A program made the translations under genes and the position numbers. Shown one piece after another: positions 1 through 11,182 of a stretch of DNA of 64,000 bases (the stretch's first letter is position 1; every line of letters begins with the position of its first letter). Under the pieces are notes generated by a model. It worked only from the letters and a program-made list of their open reading frames with translations. It was not told where the DNA came from and did no database searches. The DNA is from Dacryopinax spathularia (taxonomy: Eukaryota; Basidiomycota; Dacrymycetes; Dacrymycetales; Dacrymycetaceae): assembly GCA_037974965.1 (NCBI GenBank), contig JBBPFI010000008.1, positions 1,550,001-1,614,000 on the forward strand. The letters are read 5' to 3'.

Positions 1-1410
1 ACGAAAATTGTTTTATCCCCGATATCAACGGTTGTGAGACGCGCAAGGTGCGGATATTGTAGGAAAGAGAGTCTTGATATGGGCCAAGGTTTAGCTCGTA
101 CTGGTGCCCCACTGCGATATCGCAAGGAATTCTCGTACCTGGAAATAGATGGCAAGAAGCGCGTGGAGTATTGTCTCCGCCCGACAGCGGGAGAGCCACT
201 GAGCTTCGAGCCTTCCATCGGTGTTTCCCCATCTTTTCGAAGGAGAAACTCCGCTTTGTTCCACCGCAGACCTGAGGTTCCTTTCATTCGTCCACAACGA
301 CCCGGATACTGCCGGGCGAGAGATGGGGGTCTTTGCATCCGGAGTTGACAGTCGAACCCCAAATACTTGCACGGTTGTATGGATATGCCGCAAGGGCCGC
401 GTGGACTCGGCCTTCCGGGATTCGATGATGTTGTTTGTATGCGCGAGAATTGTATGCCTTGTCAGCGTGCTAAGACGGGGTCAAGGTAAGCCGGCGGGTA
501 GTCATCACAGCTGGAATAATTGGCCGAACCTGGCGTCCGACCCACTCGAAAGACGCCAGCGGTTGCCAGTCACAAGTGGGTATATTTGGTTTGTCCGCAG
601 TGATACCGACATCAGTGCAACGATGAAGGTCGGAAGAAAAGAGTAGGGAGGTAGACAATAGTTGATGCTCATGCCGACAGCAACGGAGACCATCTTCAGG
701 CGTTCTTGCTCATATCGCCAGATGCGAATCTAAGGATGTCTTTCCATCTCTAGACAACGGCAGCGACGACATTTCAGGTAAACCATTGTTTGAATGCAAC
801 GAAAGCCTTTAACGATGTAGGGTGCCTGACGATTGCCAAGGTCTGCCAGGGGACGTGGTTACCATGAAGACTGGACAAAGCATGTAAGCCGTCAGCGTCC
901 ATGACAGTGCTAACTTATAGCATGAGATTCGTAGGTCCGATGAAGCGTTTCCCAGGCTATAGCTGAGGAAAAGGAGATGCAGCTAACCGCGAAGTGTGTG
1001 CCTGGTCGCGTCGAACAAGTAGAACTGCGTTACTCCAGTATATGTAGATTCGATCAATCTCGGTCGCATGATAGAAATCAAGCTCGCTCGAACAAGATTG
1101 TAGTTCAAATCGTAGATGAGTATCTTGCGCGCGTACGTACGTAAAAGAGGTGCAGGCCAAACAAAAACTCGAGCAAGAGAAGTAGTGGTCCGCGTCCGCC
1201 TTTGATGGAGAGCACGTGACTCCGCGTGATTGAAAGCACTTGGACGCGTCGGACGAGGAAGGCCTGCAACCCTTCTCCGTGCGTCCCTACTCAATCAATC
1301 ACCAAGCGCCACCAACCCACCGGCGCTCATCCAGCACACTTGTCCTTCTTTTAACAACGATTTAACGATCTCTATTGGGATAACTATATCTTGCGCGGAC
1401 GCACTACAAC
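1..1410. other. No gene recognised; upstream region of the coiled-coil gene
   Basis: Both strands hold only short overlapping open frames without recognisable domains, convincing splice sites or a tRNA. The last 150 bases before the ATG at 1411 are the probable promoter and leader of the coiled-coil gene. The far left may hold untranslated ends of a gene outside the window. Confidence 0.5.
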
Positions 1411-4400
1411 ATGGTACGGGATAGGGATCCCGTCGCCGATCTACGGAGCGTGTTGGAAGACCTCAACCTTGAAGATGTGGCGTGGCAAGCAAGTCTTCAA
1501 GCAGTAGAAGACGAACGAGACCAACTACGCAAACGAAACAAGCACTGTGAAGCAGAGATGGTGCATCTGAAGCAGGCGCTCGCCGCTGCGCACGAGCATG
1601 TGGACGTAGTACGATCGCAACGACCGTCTCCGGTGGAGAACGATGACCACTACCGGTTTGAGCGGGAGGCTGCGGAGGCGGACCGAGTAAGGGTGTCGGA
1701 GGAGTTGGACGAGATACGAAGGAGAATCAGGAGCAAAGAAACGTACGTACTGCTGTCGTGCATCCCCCAAGCGCAAGGTACTCATCCTGTAACTCAGTGA
1801 GGTTCTTCGCGAGCTGCAAGCAAGCTCGCACTCGCGCGCATCGGAGGACCCCGTCTCTCCTCCCAGACCGAGACCCCTTCAGCAGTCCAGTCCACCTGTT
1901 CTCGACGATGAGGTCCCTGTTGAAGATGACTTCCGCAAGTCTGTCGGGCCGTCATCAAGCTGGATCGACTCCGCCAAATATGAGAGTACGATCGTACCCC
2001 TCCTCGATGCCGTCGACCGTCTCCGAGCAGAACGAGACGACCTCCGACGATCACTCGACTTCGCGAGGAACGAGTACCGGTTTACCGTCGCTGATCTTGA
2101 GGAACGTCTGGCCGCGATGACCGCCCAGGTCGAGCAGATGGGGGAGCGAGGAAGCACGGAGGAGATCGCACGTCTGATGCAAGAGTTGGAGGAGTCACGA
2201 ATCAAGGTCGAGTCTGCGGAAGCGCTCGAACAGGGCCTCGCAGCGCAGAAGGAGCGACTGGCACAAGCGGAAGCAACTATCGGACGGCTGGAAATTACGA
2301 TTGCTGGAAGTCTCGTCTGTGTTCAGAACTCCGATTCCCGAGCAACCCATGCCGAAGCCGACGCTGCCGCTCTGCGGGCTGCGCTAGCCCACTCCGTCGC
2401 TGAGGTTCAAGATGTTTCCGACCTTCTTGCACGAGCACAGTCGGACCTGAAGTCGAAGGAGGATATGATCGATGCGCTCCAAGCCGAACTTCAGGAGATC
2501 AACATCGAGCGGAACACGCTCCGGGTGGACCTCGAAGGGCTGCAGAACAAGCTCTCGCACGCCCCGTCAACAGTTGCGTTGGAGGTGCTGAAGCACGAGA
2601 ACTTCTCAGCTAAGATGCACATCGAAGAACTGCAAGGTCTTCTCGCAAGGTCGGACAAAGCTGCGAGGCTCGCTCAGCAGACGGTCGACCAGCTTCGCGA
2701 AGAATTGGCTGCTCTCGAAGACGGCGATATGGAGGAGGCCGTGCTTGTGCTTCGCGCTCAGCGAGATGAGCTTGATCGCCAGTTGGCGATGCATACGCCC
2801 GACATGGTGGAGTTGTGCAAAGAACTCGCTGTCTGCAAAGCCAATCTTCAGGTTGCCGGTGAGCATATCGTCAAGCTGGAGAAGGAGGTCGAAAAGCAAG
2901 CTGCGAAGTGCGAGGTCCTCAAGGCTGAATACGAAGCTGTCCAGGCAGAGTATGAGACCGCTAAGGCCGAGCACGAGACGATCAAGGCTGAGCACGAGAC
3001 GGACCTCCAGACCGTAGAGGCGGAGAAGCTGGAGCTTCAGCAGGCTCTTGTCAAGCTACGAGCAGAGGAGAAGGAGCATTCAAGCAAGTATGCGGCCCTG
3101 TTGGAGCAGAAGGACGCGGCCGAGCAAGCGCAGCAGGCGTTGCAGACCGAGATCGACTCCTTGCAATCCACCATTGCCGAGCTTCAACAGTCGGAAGCCA
3201 CGCTGAAGGCAGAGCTGCAACAGGCGGCTGAGCAACCGCAAATTGCAGCGACGTTACCAACAGAAACGTCTGACAGCGATGAGCTCGTCCGTACTGTTGC
3301 CGCATTCTTCGCTGCTGTCAGTCAAGAACGGCTGTTACACGCCACTGTTCTCGCTCTGGAAGGGCAAGTCGCGGGCCTCAAGCGGTCGCTGGAGACAAAG
3401 ACAACCGATCTCGAGGCTTCGACCGCAAGCTTCGAAGCAGCAGCAATCGAAGGAGCAGGTCTACGAGCCGAAATCACCGTCCTCCGGACACAGCACACAG
3501 ACTCCCTCACGGCCCTCACTACCGCGCAGAACAAGATCAACAAGCTTACAGAAGAGCTCGACACTGCCCGTACCGAAGTGGAGATCATGCTCGGCCAGGT
3601 GTCCAAGGTCCAGTCATCTACAAATATGCGCACGGAAGAGGCGCAGGCGAAGCTTGAGCAGCTGGAGAAGGAGAGCACAGACCTGCAAGCTCGTCTGACG
3701 ACTGCTGAGGCAGAGCTGAAGGTGGCCGTCGAAGCACGCCAGCAGGTCGAGCAAGAATGTGAACGCATCCAGTCGGATATGCGGCAACTGGAGGAGAAGC
3801 TGGCTGCAGTTCAGCAGGAAGCAGCCGACGGCAAGGTTCAGGAAGCGCTCGTCAGCACGCTGAATGTGCAGTTACAAGAACGCGAAGCCGAGATGGTCAT
3901 CCTGCGCGATACAGACGCAGCCGCACTCGCAGCGGAGCAAGAGGCAGCCGCCGCTCAACGACAGGAGCTCACGAACACGATCAGCGCACTCGAACAGACC
4001 ATCTCCTCGTTCGAAACCAAGACTGCTGAACTCGAGGTCTTCCGTCAGAAGGCAGCCGAATTTGATGGGCTGAACCAGCAACTGAAGATCAACCTTGAGG
4101 CGCATCTTGAAGAGTCTAAAGCGCTTAGAGACGAGCTCGCCGCCGCGGGAGAACGGGCGACGCTCGAGATGTCCCGTGCCGAGCAGCTGGAGCGGCAATT
4201 GGTCAGCGACGCAGAAGCAGCCAAGGAAGTGCAGTCCAAGTTGGAAGGTCAGATCGCAAGCCTGGAGGACAGGCTGAAGGCGGAAGAAGCTACGAATGCG
4301 AAGTTGTCGGCTGACCTGGCTGAGGCGAGAGAGGTGGCGTCGAAGCATGAGAGAGCTGCGATCTCGGTGCAGTTCGATACGGCTTCTGCACATTCCGAGC

Positions 4401-5660
4401 TTAAGCGGAGTCAGGCTGCTCGGGCGAAGCTCCAGGAACAACTCGATGAGAGGTGCTTCCTACTTTTGCCTGAGCTTGATCAGAGTGCTGACAGGTGTTT
4501 CTTATAGTGTGAACGAGATCAACCGCCTCCAAGCAGAAGTCAAGCTCCTACAAGACGGCCTGCAACACGCGCAAGACGTCGCCGCGCGCGCCTCCCAGGC
4601 TCTCGTCGACGCCCAATCCACCTCTTCCCCCTCCTCCTCCCGAGCCTCCTCACAACAACTCGCAGAGCTCAACGCGCGTATCGAAGACCTCGAACACCAA
4701 CTCCGGAAGAAATCGGGCGAAGTGGAAGAGGCGGACGACAAGCTTATCGATGTCCTGAAGGAGAAGAAGAAGTTGCAAGGGAGGGTCGATATGCTCAACA
4801 AGAAGCTCACTGCTGTTCAAGCGAAGCTCCAAGCGGCGAAGGACGGTGCTCCTGCCTCCACTGCTACTGCTGAGCGGAGCAAGACTCCTACCAGCAAGGC
4901 GCCTATCGCGAGGACCGTATCGACTTCCTCCGAGCCTTCGGGCCGGAAGAGTCCTGCTAAGCCTTCGGCAGCGACGACGACAGGCACGCGAACGTTCAAC
5001 AGGACCACATCAGTCCCAACGAACATATTCGGCCCCACCCCCGCTAAAGACGTCCCACCTCCACTCCCAACCGTAGCACCCGTACTGTCCGCCGTCCAGC
5101 CCAGGCCGATCCCAGCGCAAATCTCGCCCATCCGCCCGCTGCGCGTTCCCTCAAAGGACCACACCGCCCCCCTTGCCCCGGCCCCATTCTCCCTCCCTGG
5201 CACCCACACCGGCACCGGACCGGACCCAGGCCCAATAACGGGACAAAAACGTCGTCTCCCGACCGAGTTCCTGGAGCCTATACAGGATAAAGAATACGTC
5301 CCCGCCCCCATTCCCTACTCCAACCCCCTCCTCGGAGTTAAAGGCTCAACCCCGAAGAGCCCCTCCTCTACGTTACGGAAGATCGTCAGGTCCAGATCGG
5401 GGTTCACACCCGTGCGCAGCCCACACAAGCGCCCGGCAGGGGTGAGCGACATCACGAACTTGAACCTCAACTTGGGAATGAGCCCAGCTCCACTGGCTAG
5501 TAAGCCTCCGAGGATGTTCTCGAAGGCTTTGTCGGAGATGGCTGAGCCTAAGGAACGTAAGTTGGAGTTTGGGACGGGGAAAGTGTTGGCAGGAGGACGG
5601 GCGATGAGCGGGGGGACGGAGGGGCTGTTTAGCGAGATTTCGCAGGCTTTGGGGCAGTAG
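1411..5660 (+). CDS. Large coiled-coil protein, about 1379 aa, three exons
   Basis: Exons 1411-1742, 1798-4452 and 4508-5660 join in frame; the donors are GTACGT and GTGCTT. Residues about 20 to 1130 are almost unbroken heptad-type sequence rich in Glu, Gln, Lys, Leu and Ala, with no Pro-rich breaks, so a long rod-like coiled coil is predicted. The last 250 residues are disordered and rich in Ser, Thr and Pro, followed by a basic patch (SPHKRPAGVSDITNLNLNLG) and a conserved-looking tail ending FSEISQALGQ. No signal peptide, membrane segment or motor head is visible. The layout resembles fungal tethers, spindle or septum scaffolds and golgins, but nothing pins the function. The ATG at 1411 is the first in frame. 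Exon 2 keeps one open frame for 885 codons, which makes the model firm even though the role is unknown. Confidence 0.85.
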
Positions 5661-6085
5661 TAGCTGATTTATTCCCACGCAGAGGCGGGTTTGGCATGCG
5701 CACGCACGTAGCATATACGCATTTCATTTTTTTCTTCATTCAGACGCATACGAAGAGGGAGAGGAGGAGGAAGGGATGAGACAGGAGGATCGAGTATATA
5801 GTGTTGTATTATCATTTCTATCGATTTGTAGCAATGGAGCTTCATTTACCCACAGTTCAACAGTTACGGTCGTCCTTGTTAACAGAGGAAGGGGGGAGTG
5901 CACGTGACCCGAGGAAGGCATGAAATGGATCCGCCATGCCAGTCCCGAAAAGGAAAGGGAAAGTTGCGGCTCACAACGTAACCGCGTCGACCGATTTGGT
6001 CGCCGTATCTCTCCTCACTTTCTCACCTCCCGACTCCTCCCTTCTCTTGTTCACCCTTTGCAGGGGAGGGGTAAAATTTGCAAAG
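5661..6085. other. Intergenic region and uL2m promoter
   Basis: No gene is seen between the coiled-coil gene and uL2m. An open frame extends upstream of the uL2m ATG, but the first Met followed by a mitochondrial-type presequence is at 6086. Confidence 0.5.
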
Positions 6086-7927
6086 ATGTTCAGCTCAACC
6101 CGCCTCTCCCTCTTCCACGCCTCCCTCCCCTCCACCACCACCTCCCTCTCCCGTTCCCGTTCCCTATCGACCACCCCAACCCTCCTCTCCGCCCTCGGCC
6201 GCAACGCCGCCGACCAGCAAGCCCAATTCCTCGCCTCCACCACCGGTAAAAAACTCACAATGCGGGAAATAGAGAAGATGTGGCGTCCCAAGAAATCGCC
6301 GCTGATCCGGATCGAGGGGGCATACAAGACGTACAAGCCTATTACGCCTAGTATTCGGCATCTCAAAATGCCTTATAACCCGCATTTGTACACTGGCGAT
6401 CCTATTCGGGCTCTGACCATCCCCAAGCGGAAGACGGGGGGGAGGAACAAGGCGGGGAGGATTACTATGAGGTCTGTGGGGGGAGGGGCGAAGCAAAGGA
6501 TCAGGATTGTGGATTTTCTGAGGAACGAGCCGGGGAAATGCGATGTCATCCGGATCGAATACGACCCCCGGCGGTCGGCGCACATCGCCCTCATCCGGCA
6601 ACGCAATCCCAGGGCGAAACAGATCTTTTCGTATATCTTGGCGCCAGAGGGACTGAGAGCGGGGGACGTGGTGGAGAGTTTTAGAGACGGGATTCCCGAT
6701 GGCTTAGTGGAGGGGTATACGGACGAACGGAGGAGGGTGAGGGAGGTCGTCCGCCCTACGACGCATGCGAGGCATAATTACGATCCTGGCATGCATAGGG
6801 CGGACGTGCCGGTCCATGGGGGGCCGACGGCCGTGCCGGAGATAATGGAGCCTGTGCCTAAGGAGGAGAGGCGGGGGAAGGAGGAGGAGTATGAGGAGGG
6901 GAGCGTGGCGCAGCTTGAGGCGGAGCTCGCGGCGCTGGAGGCGAGGGCGAGGGAGGCGGAGGTGGGGATGGAGATGGCGGATATCCCGCCTGTGGAGGAG
7001 ACGATGGGTGATCCTGAGGTCGAGGATGGCGTGCCGAGCGAGCCGGCTTTGCTCGCCGGCGCAGGCGAAACCATCTCTGCGTCGCAACCTGCCGCACCGA
7101 CCCACGCTACTCAAGCTACTGCTACTGCTACTACGACTGCTACTGCCACCGCTCCGGCTGAAGACCCCCTGGCGCAGTTCGAGAACCCCATGGTGCCCCC
7201 ATCGATGCCTCACCACGCCACGCAAGGCACGACCGCCTCCCAGCTCGCGCTCGGTAATCTCAGAACAACGATCCTCAAGCCCGGGAACGTGCTCCCCCTG
7301 CGCCTGATCCCGTCCAGCGTGCCAATCCACGCCATCTCGCTCCACCCGTACGGCCCGATGAAGCTCGTGCGGAGCGCGGGCAGCTGGGGGGAAGTCATGT
7401 CGCACGAAGAGGGCGGGCGGTACTCGGTCGTGAGGCTGCAGAGTGGGGAGATTAGACGGGTGGGGCAGGAGTGCTGTGCGACTGTGGGGAAGGTGAGTAA
7501 TGAGCATTGGAAGGGGAGGCAACTGGGGAAGGCGGGGAGGAGCAGGAGGCTGGGGAGGAGGCCGCATGTTAGGGGGGTGGCGATGAATGCGTATGTCCCT
7601 CTTTCTCTTTCTCTCTCTTTCTCCCTCTTTCTCCCTCCTTCTCCCTTGTTTCTCCCTCTTCTCTCCCTCCTTCTCCCCCGCTCCCTACCCTCTTCCCCGC
7701 CTCCTCCCGCAGAAACTAACCCCCCCTCCCCCAGGGTCGACCACCCACACGGCGGCGGCCGCGGTAAATCCAAAGGAAACAAACACCCTCGCTCGATCTA
7801 CGGCTGGCTCGCCAAGGGCAAGCGGACCCGTGTCCCAGGGAGGAAGCGCGGGAACAGGTTTGTCATCCAGCAGAGGCCGGGCGGGCCGCATACGGGGAGG
7901 ACGAGGATCATTAAGCAGCTTGCTTAG
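6086..7927 (+). CDS. RML2: Mitochondrial large-subunit ribosomal protein uL2m
   Basis: This is the mitochondrial homologue of ribosomal protein L2, which lies near the peptidyl-transferase centre of the mitoribosome. Exons 6086-7590 and 7735-7927 give about 565 aa. The N-terminus is Arg/Ser/Leu-rich without acids, as in a matrix presequence. The L2 N-domain follows (KTGGRNKAGRITMRSVGGGA), and the C-domain carries the family signature across the splice (MNAVDHPHGGGRGKS). Between the two, residues about 205-385 form an acidic, Ala/Thr/Pro-rich insertion not found in bacterial L2. The 144-nt intron has a CTAAC branch site and a CAG acceptor. It is a multiple of three and open throughout, so retention would not break the frame, but only the spliced form restores the signature. 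The small-protein count of bacterial L2 (about 275 aa) shows how much has been added. Confidence 0.95.
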   Translation: MFSSTRLSLFHASLPSTTTSLSRSRSLSTTPTLLSALGRNAADQQAQFLASTTGKKLTMREIEKMWRPKKSPLIRIEGAYKTYKPITPSIRHLKMPYNPHLYTGDPIRALTIPKRKTGGRNKAGRITMRSVGGGAKQRIRIVDFLRNEPGKCDVIRIEYDPRRSAHIALIRQRNPRAKQIFSYILAPEGLRAGDVVESFRDGIPDGLVEGYTDERRRVREVVRPTTHARHNYDPGMHRADVPVHGGPTAVPEIMEPVPKEERRGKEEEYEEGSVAQLEAELAALEARAREAEVGMEMADIPPVEETMGDPEVEDGVPSEPALLAGAGETISASQPAAPTHATQATATATTTATATAPAEDPLAQFENPMVPPSMPHHATQGTTASQLALGNLRTTILKPGNVLPLRLIPSSVPIHAISLHPYGPMKLVRSAGSWGEVMSHEEGGRYSVVRLQSGEIRRVGQECCATVGKVSNEHWKGRQLGKAGRSRRLGRRPHVRGVAMNAYVPLSLSLSFSLFLPPSPLFLPLLSLLLPRSLPSSPPPPAETNPPSPRVDHPHGGGRGKSKGNKHPRSIYGWLAKGKRTRVPGRKRGNRFVIQQRPGGPHTGRTRIIKQLA

Positions 7928-8108
7928 TTACGGGCAACGTAAGGGTGGATACATAATGTCATCCCGTCCCCCTCCATCTCATCCTGACCACTCCACATCC
8001 TGTCGCTTTCCCATCGTGGCTCTTCACTCGCCATTCTGCGCGGAGTACGTTCACGCGTAGGTATACACTATAGTAACATACAGCAGAAGGCCGAGAGGAC
8101 CAGCTACC

Positions 8109-9360
8109 CTATCCGCCGCCAAACCGCTCCTTCGCGAGCCGCTTAAGCATCTCCATCGTCTCGCTCTCCTTGGCCTTCATGGCCTGTGCCCGCTGGGCTC
8201 GCTCGGCGTTCCGCTCCATCCCGAGGGCGCGCTTGCGTTCTTCGGCTTTTGCGCGGGCGGCGTCGCGTTGTCGGATTCTGCGGACTCTGTCAGTAGGCTG
8301 TTCTTCTTTCCGGCACCCGCGAGGAGCGCGAAGGAGAGAGGGAGAGACAGAGAGATAGAGGCAGAGAGGCGCAGAGGCAGAAACAAATAAAAACGACAGA
8401 GACAGAGACAGAGACAGAGAGCGAGAGAGAGAGGGCGAGAAAAAGAGACGCACCGATCCTGGAACGAATCCCCGCCCATCAAACTCCCCTCATCAACCTC
8501 CAACCCCGCATCCCCCTCCCTAGCATCCCTAAAACTCCTATCCGCCTCCCTCCTCTCCCTCTTCTTCTCCAGCATCCTCTCCCTCCCCACTTCCCTCGGA
8601 GCGAGCTCTTCCAGTCGGTCTTTCGCTTCCCGTTTCTCGGCGGAGCGCTGGAGTCGACGGTCGCGCTCGTGCAGCTCGGAGGCGGTCTCTTGGGCGTAGC
8701 GTAGGTCGGAGGCGCTCGGTAGGCTTGGGCCGGGTAGGCGGCCGGGAGGGGGCATACTAGGCCCTGCTACTGGTCTCTTGCCAGTTTCCTCTTTCCTGTC
8801 GCTCGACCTCTCCGCAGCGGAGGAAGAAGCCCCCGAGCCCCAGGTCAACCCGCCTACTTCCTGACGCGCTCGATCAAGGGCTTCTTTTTCCACCTTGTTC
8901 GATTTCTGGGCGAACGACCATTTGAAAGATGTTTGCGAGGAGGAGGCTTGTTCCGTTGGGTTTATACCCGCATATAACGAGCCTATGCTGTTGGTTAGCT
9001 AGCTCGCAAGGGATGTGAGGTGAGGGAGGAGGGGACGAACGCGATAGCTTGCCCCTATTCCAAGCCTTCACGAACTTCCGGAAGTAGGAATGCGCTTTCT
9101 CGCCGCTCAGTTCGTCGAAGTACTATCCCCACCTACCTATCAGCGCGTTGTTCCGATAGTGGTAAAGAGGGGCGCACCTTCCGTTTCTCCTCTTTGAGCC
9201 ATACCCGGAACTCGTCGTTCTTCGCGTAGTAGTCTTTTTCGCTGATTGGGCGTGCGCCGTGCGGGAGAGGAGGGGATTCGTCGGAAGATGAGGTGGGGGA
9301 ACGGGAGATGCGCTGGCGCTTGCGTGGACGGGGAGAGGGGGAGCGGGGACGAGCTGACAT
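8109..9360 (-). CDS. Conserved charged, Arg/Ser-containing protein, about 320 aa
   Basis: Four exons on the minus strand: 9360-9178, 9122-9041, 8982-8454 and 8277-8109. The N-terminus is a basic Arg/Ser/Pro stretch typical of nuclear or splicing-associated proteins. A compact block split by the first two introns follows (DYYAKNDEFRVWLKEEKRK, then YFDELSGEKAHSYFRKFVKAW). It looks strongly conserved because its aromatic spacing is preserved across the joins. The C-terminal half is a long charged helix rich in Glu, Arg and Lys. I recognise the block as a conserved eukaryotic type but cannot name the family. The third intron is filled with GAGACA/GAGA simple repeat. The ATG at 9360 was chosen over a longer open frame because the charged N-terminus begins there. 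Confidence 0.75.
8278..8453 (-). repeat. GA-rich simple repeat inside an intron
   Basis: The 176-nt third intron of the charged-protein gene carries GAGACA and GAGA runs on the plus strand (CTCT on the sense strand), densest at about 8340-8445. Confidence 0.8.
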
Positions 9361-9607
9361 GTTATTATGTGGACGCCTCGAATGAGGAGGAGTATGACCA
9401 CAAAACAAAGTCAATAGTCAATGCGCAGGGCGAAATGTAATGCTTCTGTCGGTGATAACGCTTCGAATGGAGCTGTAGCGCCGACTAGGCCGCTTCCCGG
9501 ACAGACCGTGCTCAACGGGCGTGATGGGAATATTGAGCATAGCTACAAAAGTCATATTCAAATCAACTAGTCAGAGAATGGTAGAGAGCGAGCATATAAT
9601 TCTGCTC

Positions 9608-11182
9608 CTACTTCGACGAAAGGACATCGTGTACGATCTGGTTGAATGACTCCAGTTTGTTGTCCCATGCCAACAATGCGTCGATGTTACTATCGCCGCT
9701 GGCATTGTTGCCACTGAAACAGGACCGACACCGCTCATAGCCCAGACTGACAAGGATATCGCCTACGGAAAGCAAGGACTTGCTCTCGAGAGTTCTCAGC
9801 ATCGTCCTTGTGACGAAAGCCGCAGCGAGGATACTGGATCTATCCCGCGACCTATCCTGCCGAGAGTTCCCCCAGCGTGTGGGACTCGGAGAGGCGGAGC
9901 GGCCAAGGTAATACACATCTCCCGCAGGGTGCGTACAGAACGATGGAAGCACTGAAAGTTCCAGATTTTGGAGGCGCTCGCAAAGCAGCTCTCCCAGCTG
10001 ACGACGGTAGTCGAAAAGGTCGAGCAGATCATGCGCCATCATATGCTTGAAATCGGTTTTGATATTATGTGATACGGGATCCGCCAGACTGGCGCGAATT
10101 CTTGTTGCGCGTTTGACGTCCTCGAATCCCATCGAGCACGCGAAGCCGTACACAGCGATGGCGGACTTTCTCAGCCGCTCCGGTGTCGTCAATCCTCGCC
10201 TCAGGGATGCGAGAGCCACTGGGATGTCCCATTCGAACGCCGCCCTGGCGCAGTCCACAATGTGCGACATGGGGAGATCGTCGGGATCGGGATTAGGGAT
10301 CGGGTAAATATATGAAAGTAGAGTCGCAAGAGTGGCAGCAGGTAGCGGAAGCGAGAGCGTAGGTCGACCGAGAGAGACGTCAACGTCAGGATCGTAGCGC
10401 TGCTTGCCGATCATGTCCTTGAGCTTCGGCGAGGCTTGCGAGAGAATCAGCTTGAAAACGTCGAAGGCATAGCCGTCGCTTGACTGCACAATAAGATCTG
10501 CACTCGGGTCTTTGAAGGCTTCCGGCACGATGCCAAGGGGCGAGGTTTCGGTCGGAAGGAGTGCAGATGTGACGAAATGGTCGTCAAATTTACGCGCCGG
10601 AGCGGTCCGAAGTTTGATGAGGCGTAGCAGATCCAAGGCGGTTGCACGTTCGAGCTCTGGTCGAGCAGCAGGATCGCAAGGATCCCTCCGGCTCGCTCGC
10701 TGGACGACCTTGTCGCGCACATCCTCGAAGTTCATTTCGCAGGCGAACGCGTAGATCCGAAGCGCATCGTCATCGGGGAATCGGTTCGAGACGAGGACAT
10801 CCTTGAGCGCATGAACGGCAACTTGGATCTGCCACCTCTCGGCAGCTCTCAAGACGGTAAGTACCTCCTCCAGAGAGTCGATGTCGGGTCTGACAACGGG
10901 ATACACCATCATCAGAAGGCGCTCGATCACTCGGGCCGGTTCTGGCCATGGGATAATATGAAAGCTCGGGTTCATGCCGTCACCTTGGTGAGGATGAGCA
11001 TGATCGAAGAGGTCCCGGAAAACTTCGGAGGCCTCTGCGAGGATAGCCTTCCATACGCTAAACTCGACACCGTCTGAGGACCGAACGATCGCGTCTGCTC
11101 GCGGGTTCTTGAAGAGGATCGGCACGTCGTATTTATCGATGCTGAACGCGGCTTCTTCATTGCAGGGGCTAGGTGAATCCAT
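9608..11182 (-). CDS. Protein with two BTB/POZ domains, 524 aa
   Basis: Single exon. Two BTB/POZ units are visible: the first at residues about 20-110 (DAIVRSSDGVEFSVWKAILAE) and the second at about 220-300 (DLIVQSSDGYAFDVFKLILS). Each is followed by a helical region of the kind that ends BTB-only fungal proteins. BTB domains mediate dimerisation and often recruit cullin-3 ubiquitin ligases, and lineage-specific expansions of this type are common in basidiomycetes. No kelch, zinc-finger or membrane segment follows. The two halves look like an internal duplication: each has BTB, then a helical block with a CS/CE-MxFEDV motif. The start at 11182 is the first ATG. A related BTB remnant lies near 32680. 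Confidence 0.85.
   Translation of the reverse strand: MDSPSPCNEEAAFSIDKYDVPILFKNPRADAIVRSSDGVEFSVWKAILAEASEVFRDLFDHAHPHQGDGMNPSFHIIPWPEPARVIERLLMMVYPVVRPDIDSLEEVLTVLRAAERWQIQVAVHALKDVLVSNRFPDDDALRIYAFACEMNFEDVRDKVVQRASRRDPCDPAARPELERATALDLLRLIKLRTAPARKFDDHFVTSALLPTETSPLGIVPEAFKDPSADLIVQSSDGYAFDVFKLILSQASPKLKDMIGKQRYDPDVDVSLGRPTLSLPLPAATLATLLSYIYPIPNPDPDDLPMSHIVDCARAAFEWDIPVALASLRRGLTTPERLRKSAIAVYGFACSMGFEDVKRATRIRASLADPVSHNIKTDFKHMMAHDLLDLFDYRRQLGELLCERLQNLELSVLPSFCTHPAGDVYYLGRSASPSPTRWGNSRQDRSRDRSSILAAAFVTRTMLRTLESKSLLSVGDILVSLGYERCRSCFSGNNASGDSNIDALLAWDNKLESFNQIVHDVLSSK

Noticed and set aside
330-420. A possible tRNA on the minus strand (GGGTTCGACT box)
   Set aside because: No matching acceptor stem, D arm or A box at the proper distance.
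1230-1424. Short plus-strand frame just upstream of the coiled-coil gene
   Set aside because: It overlaps the ATG at 1411 in another phase and has no conserved content; it is probably leader sequence.
6704-7567. A 287-codon minus-strand frame opposite uL2m
   Set aside because: It is the antisense of the high-GC uL2m coding region, Pro/Arg/His-rich with no start context or domain.
8983-9040. A GC-AG intron in the charged-protein gene
   Set aside because: A GGCAAG sequence precedes the junction, but the donor GTTCGT a few bases later gives a better join (GKLSRSLYAGIN) and needs no rare class.
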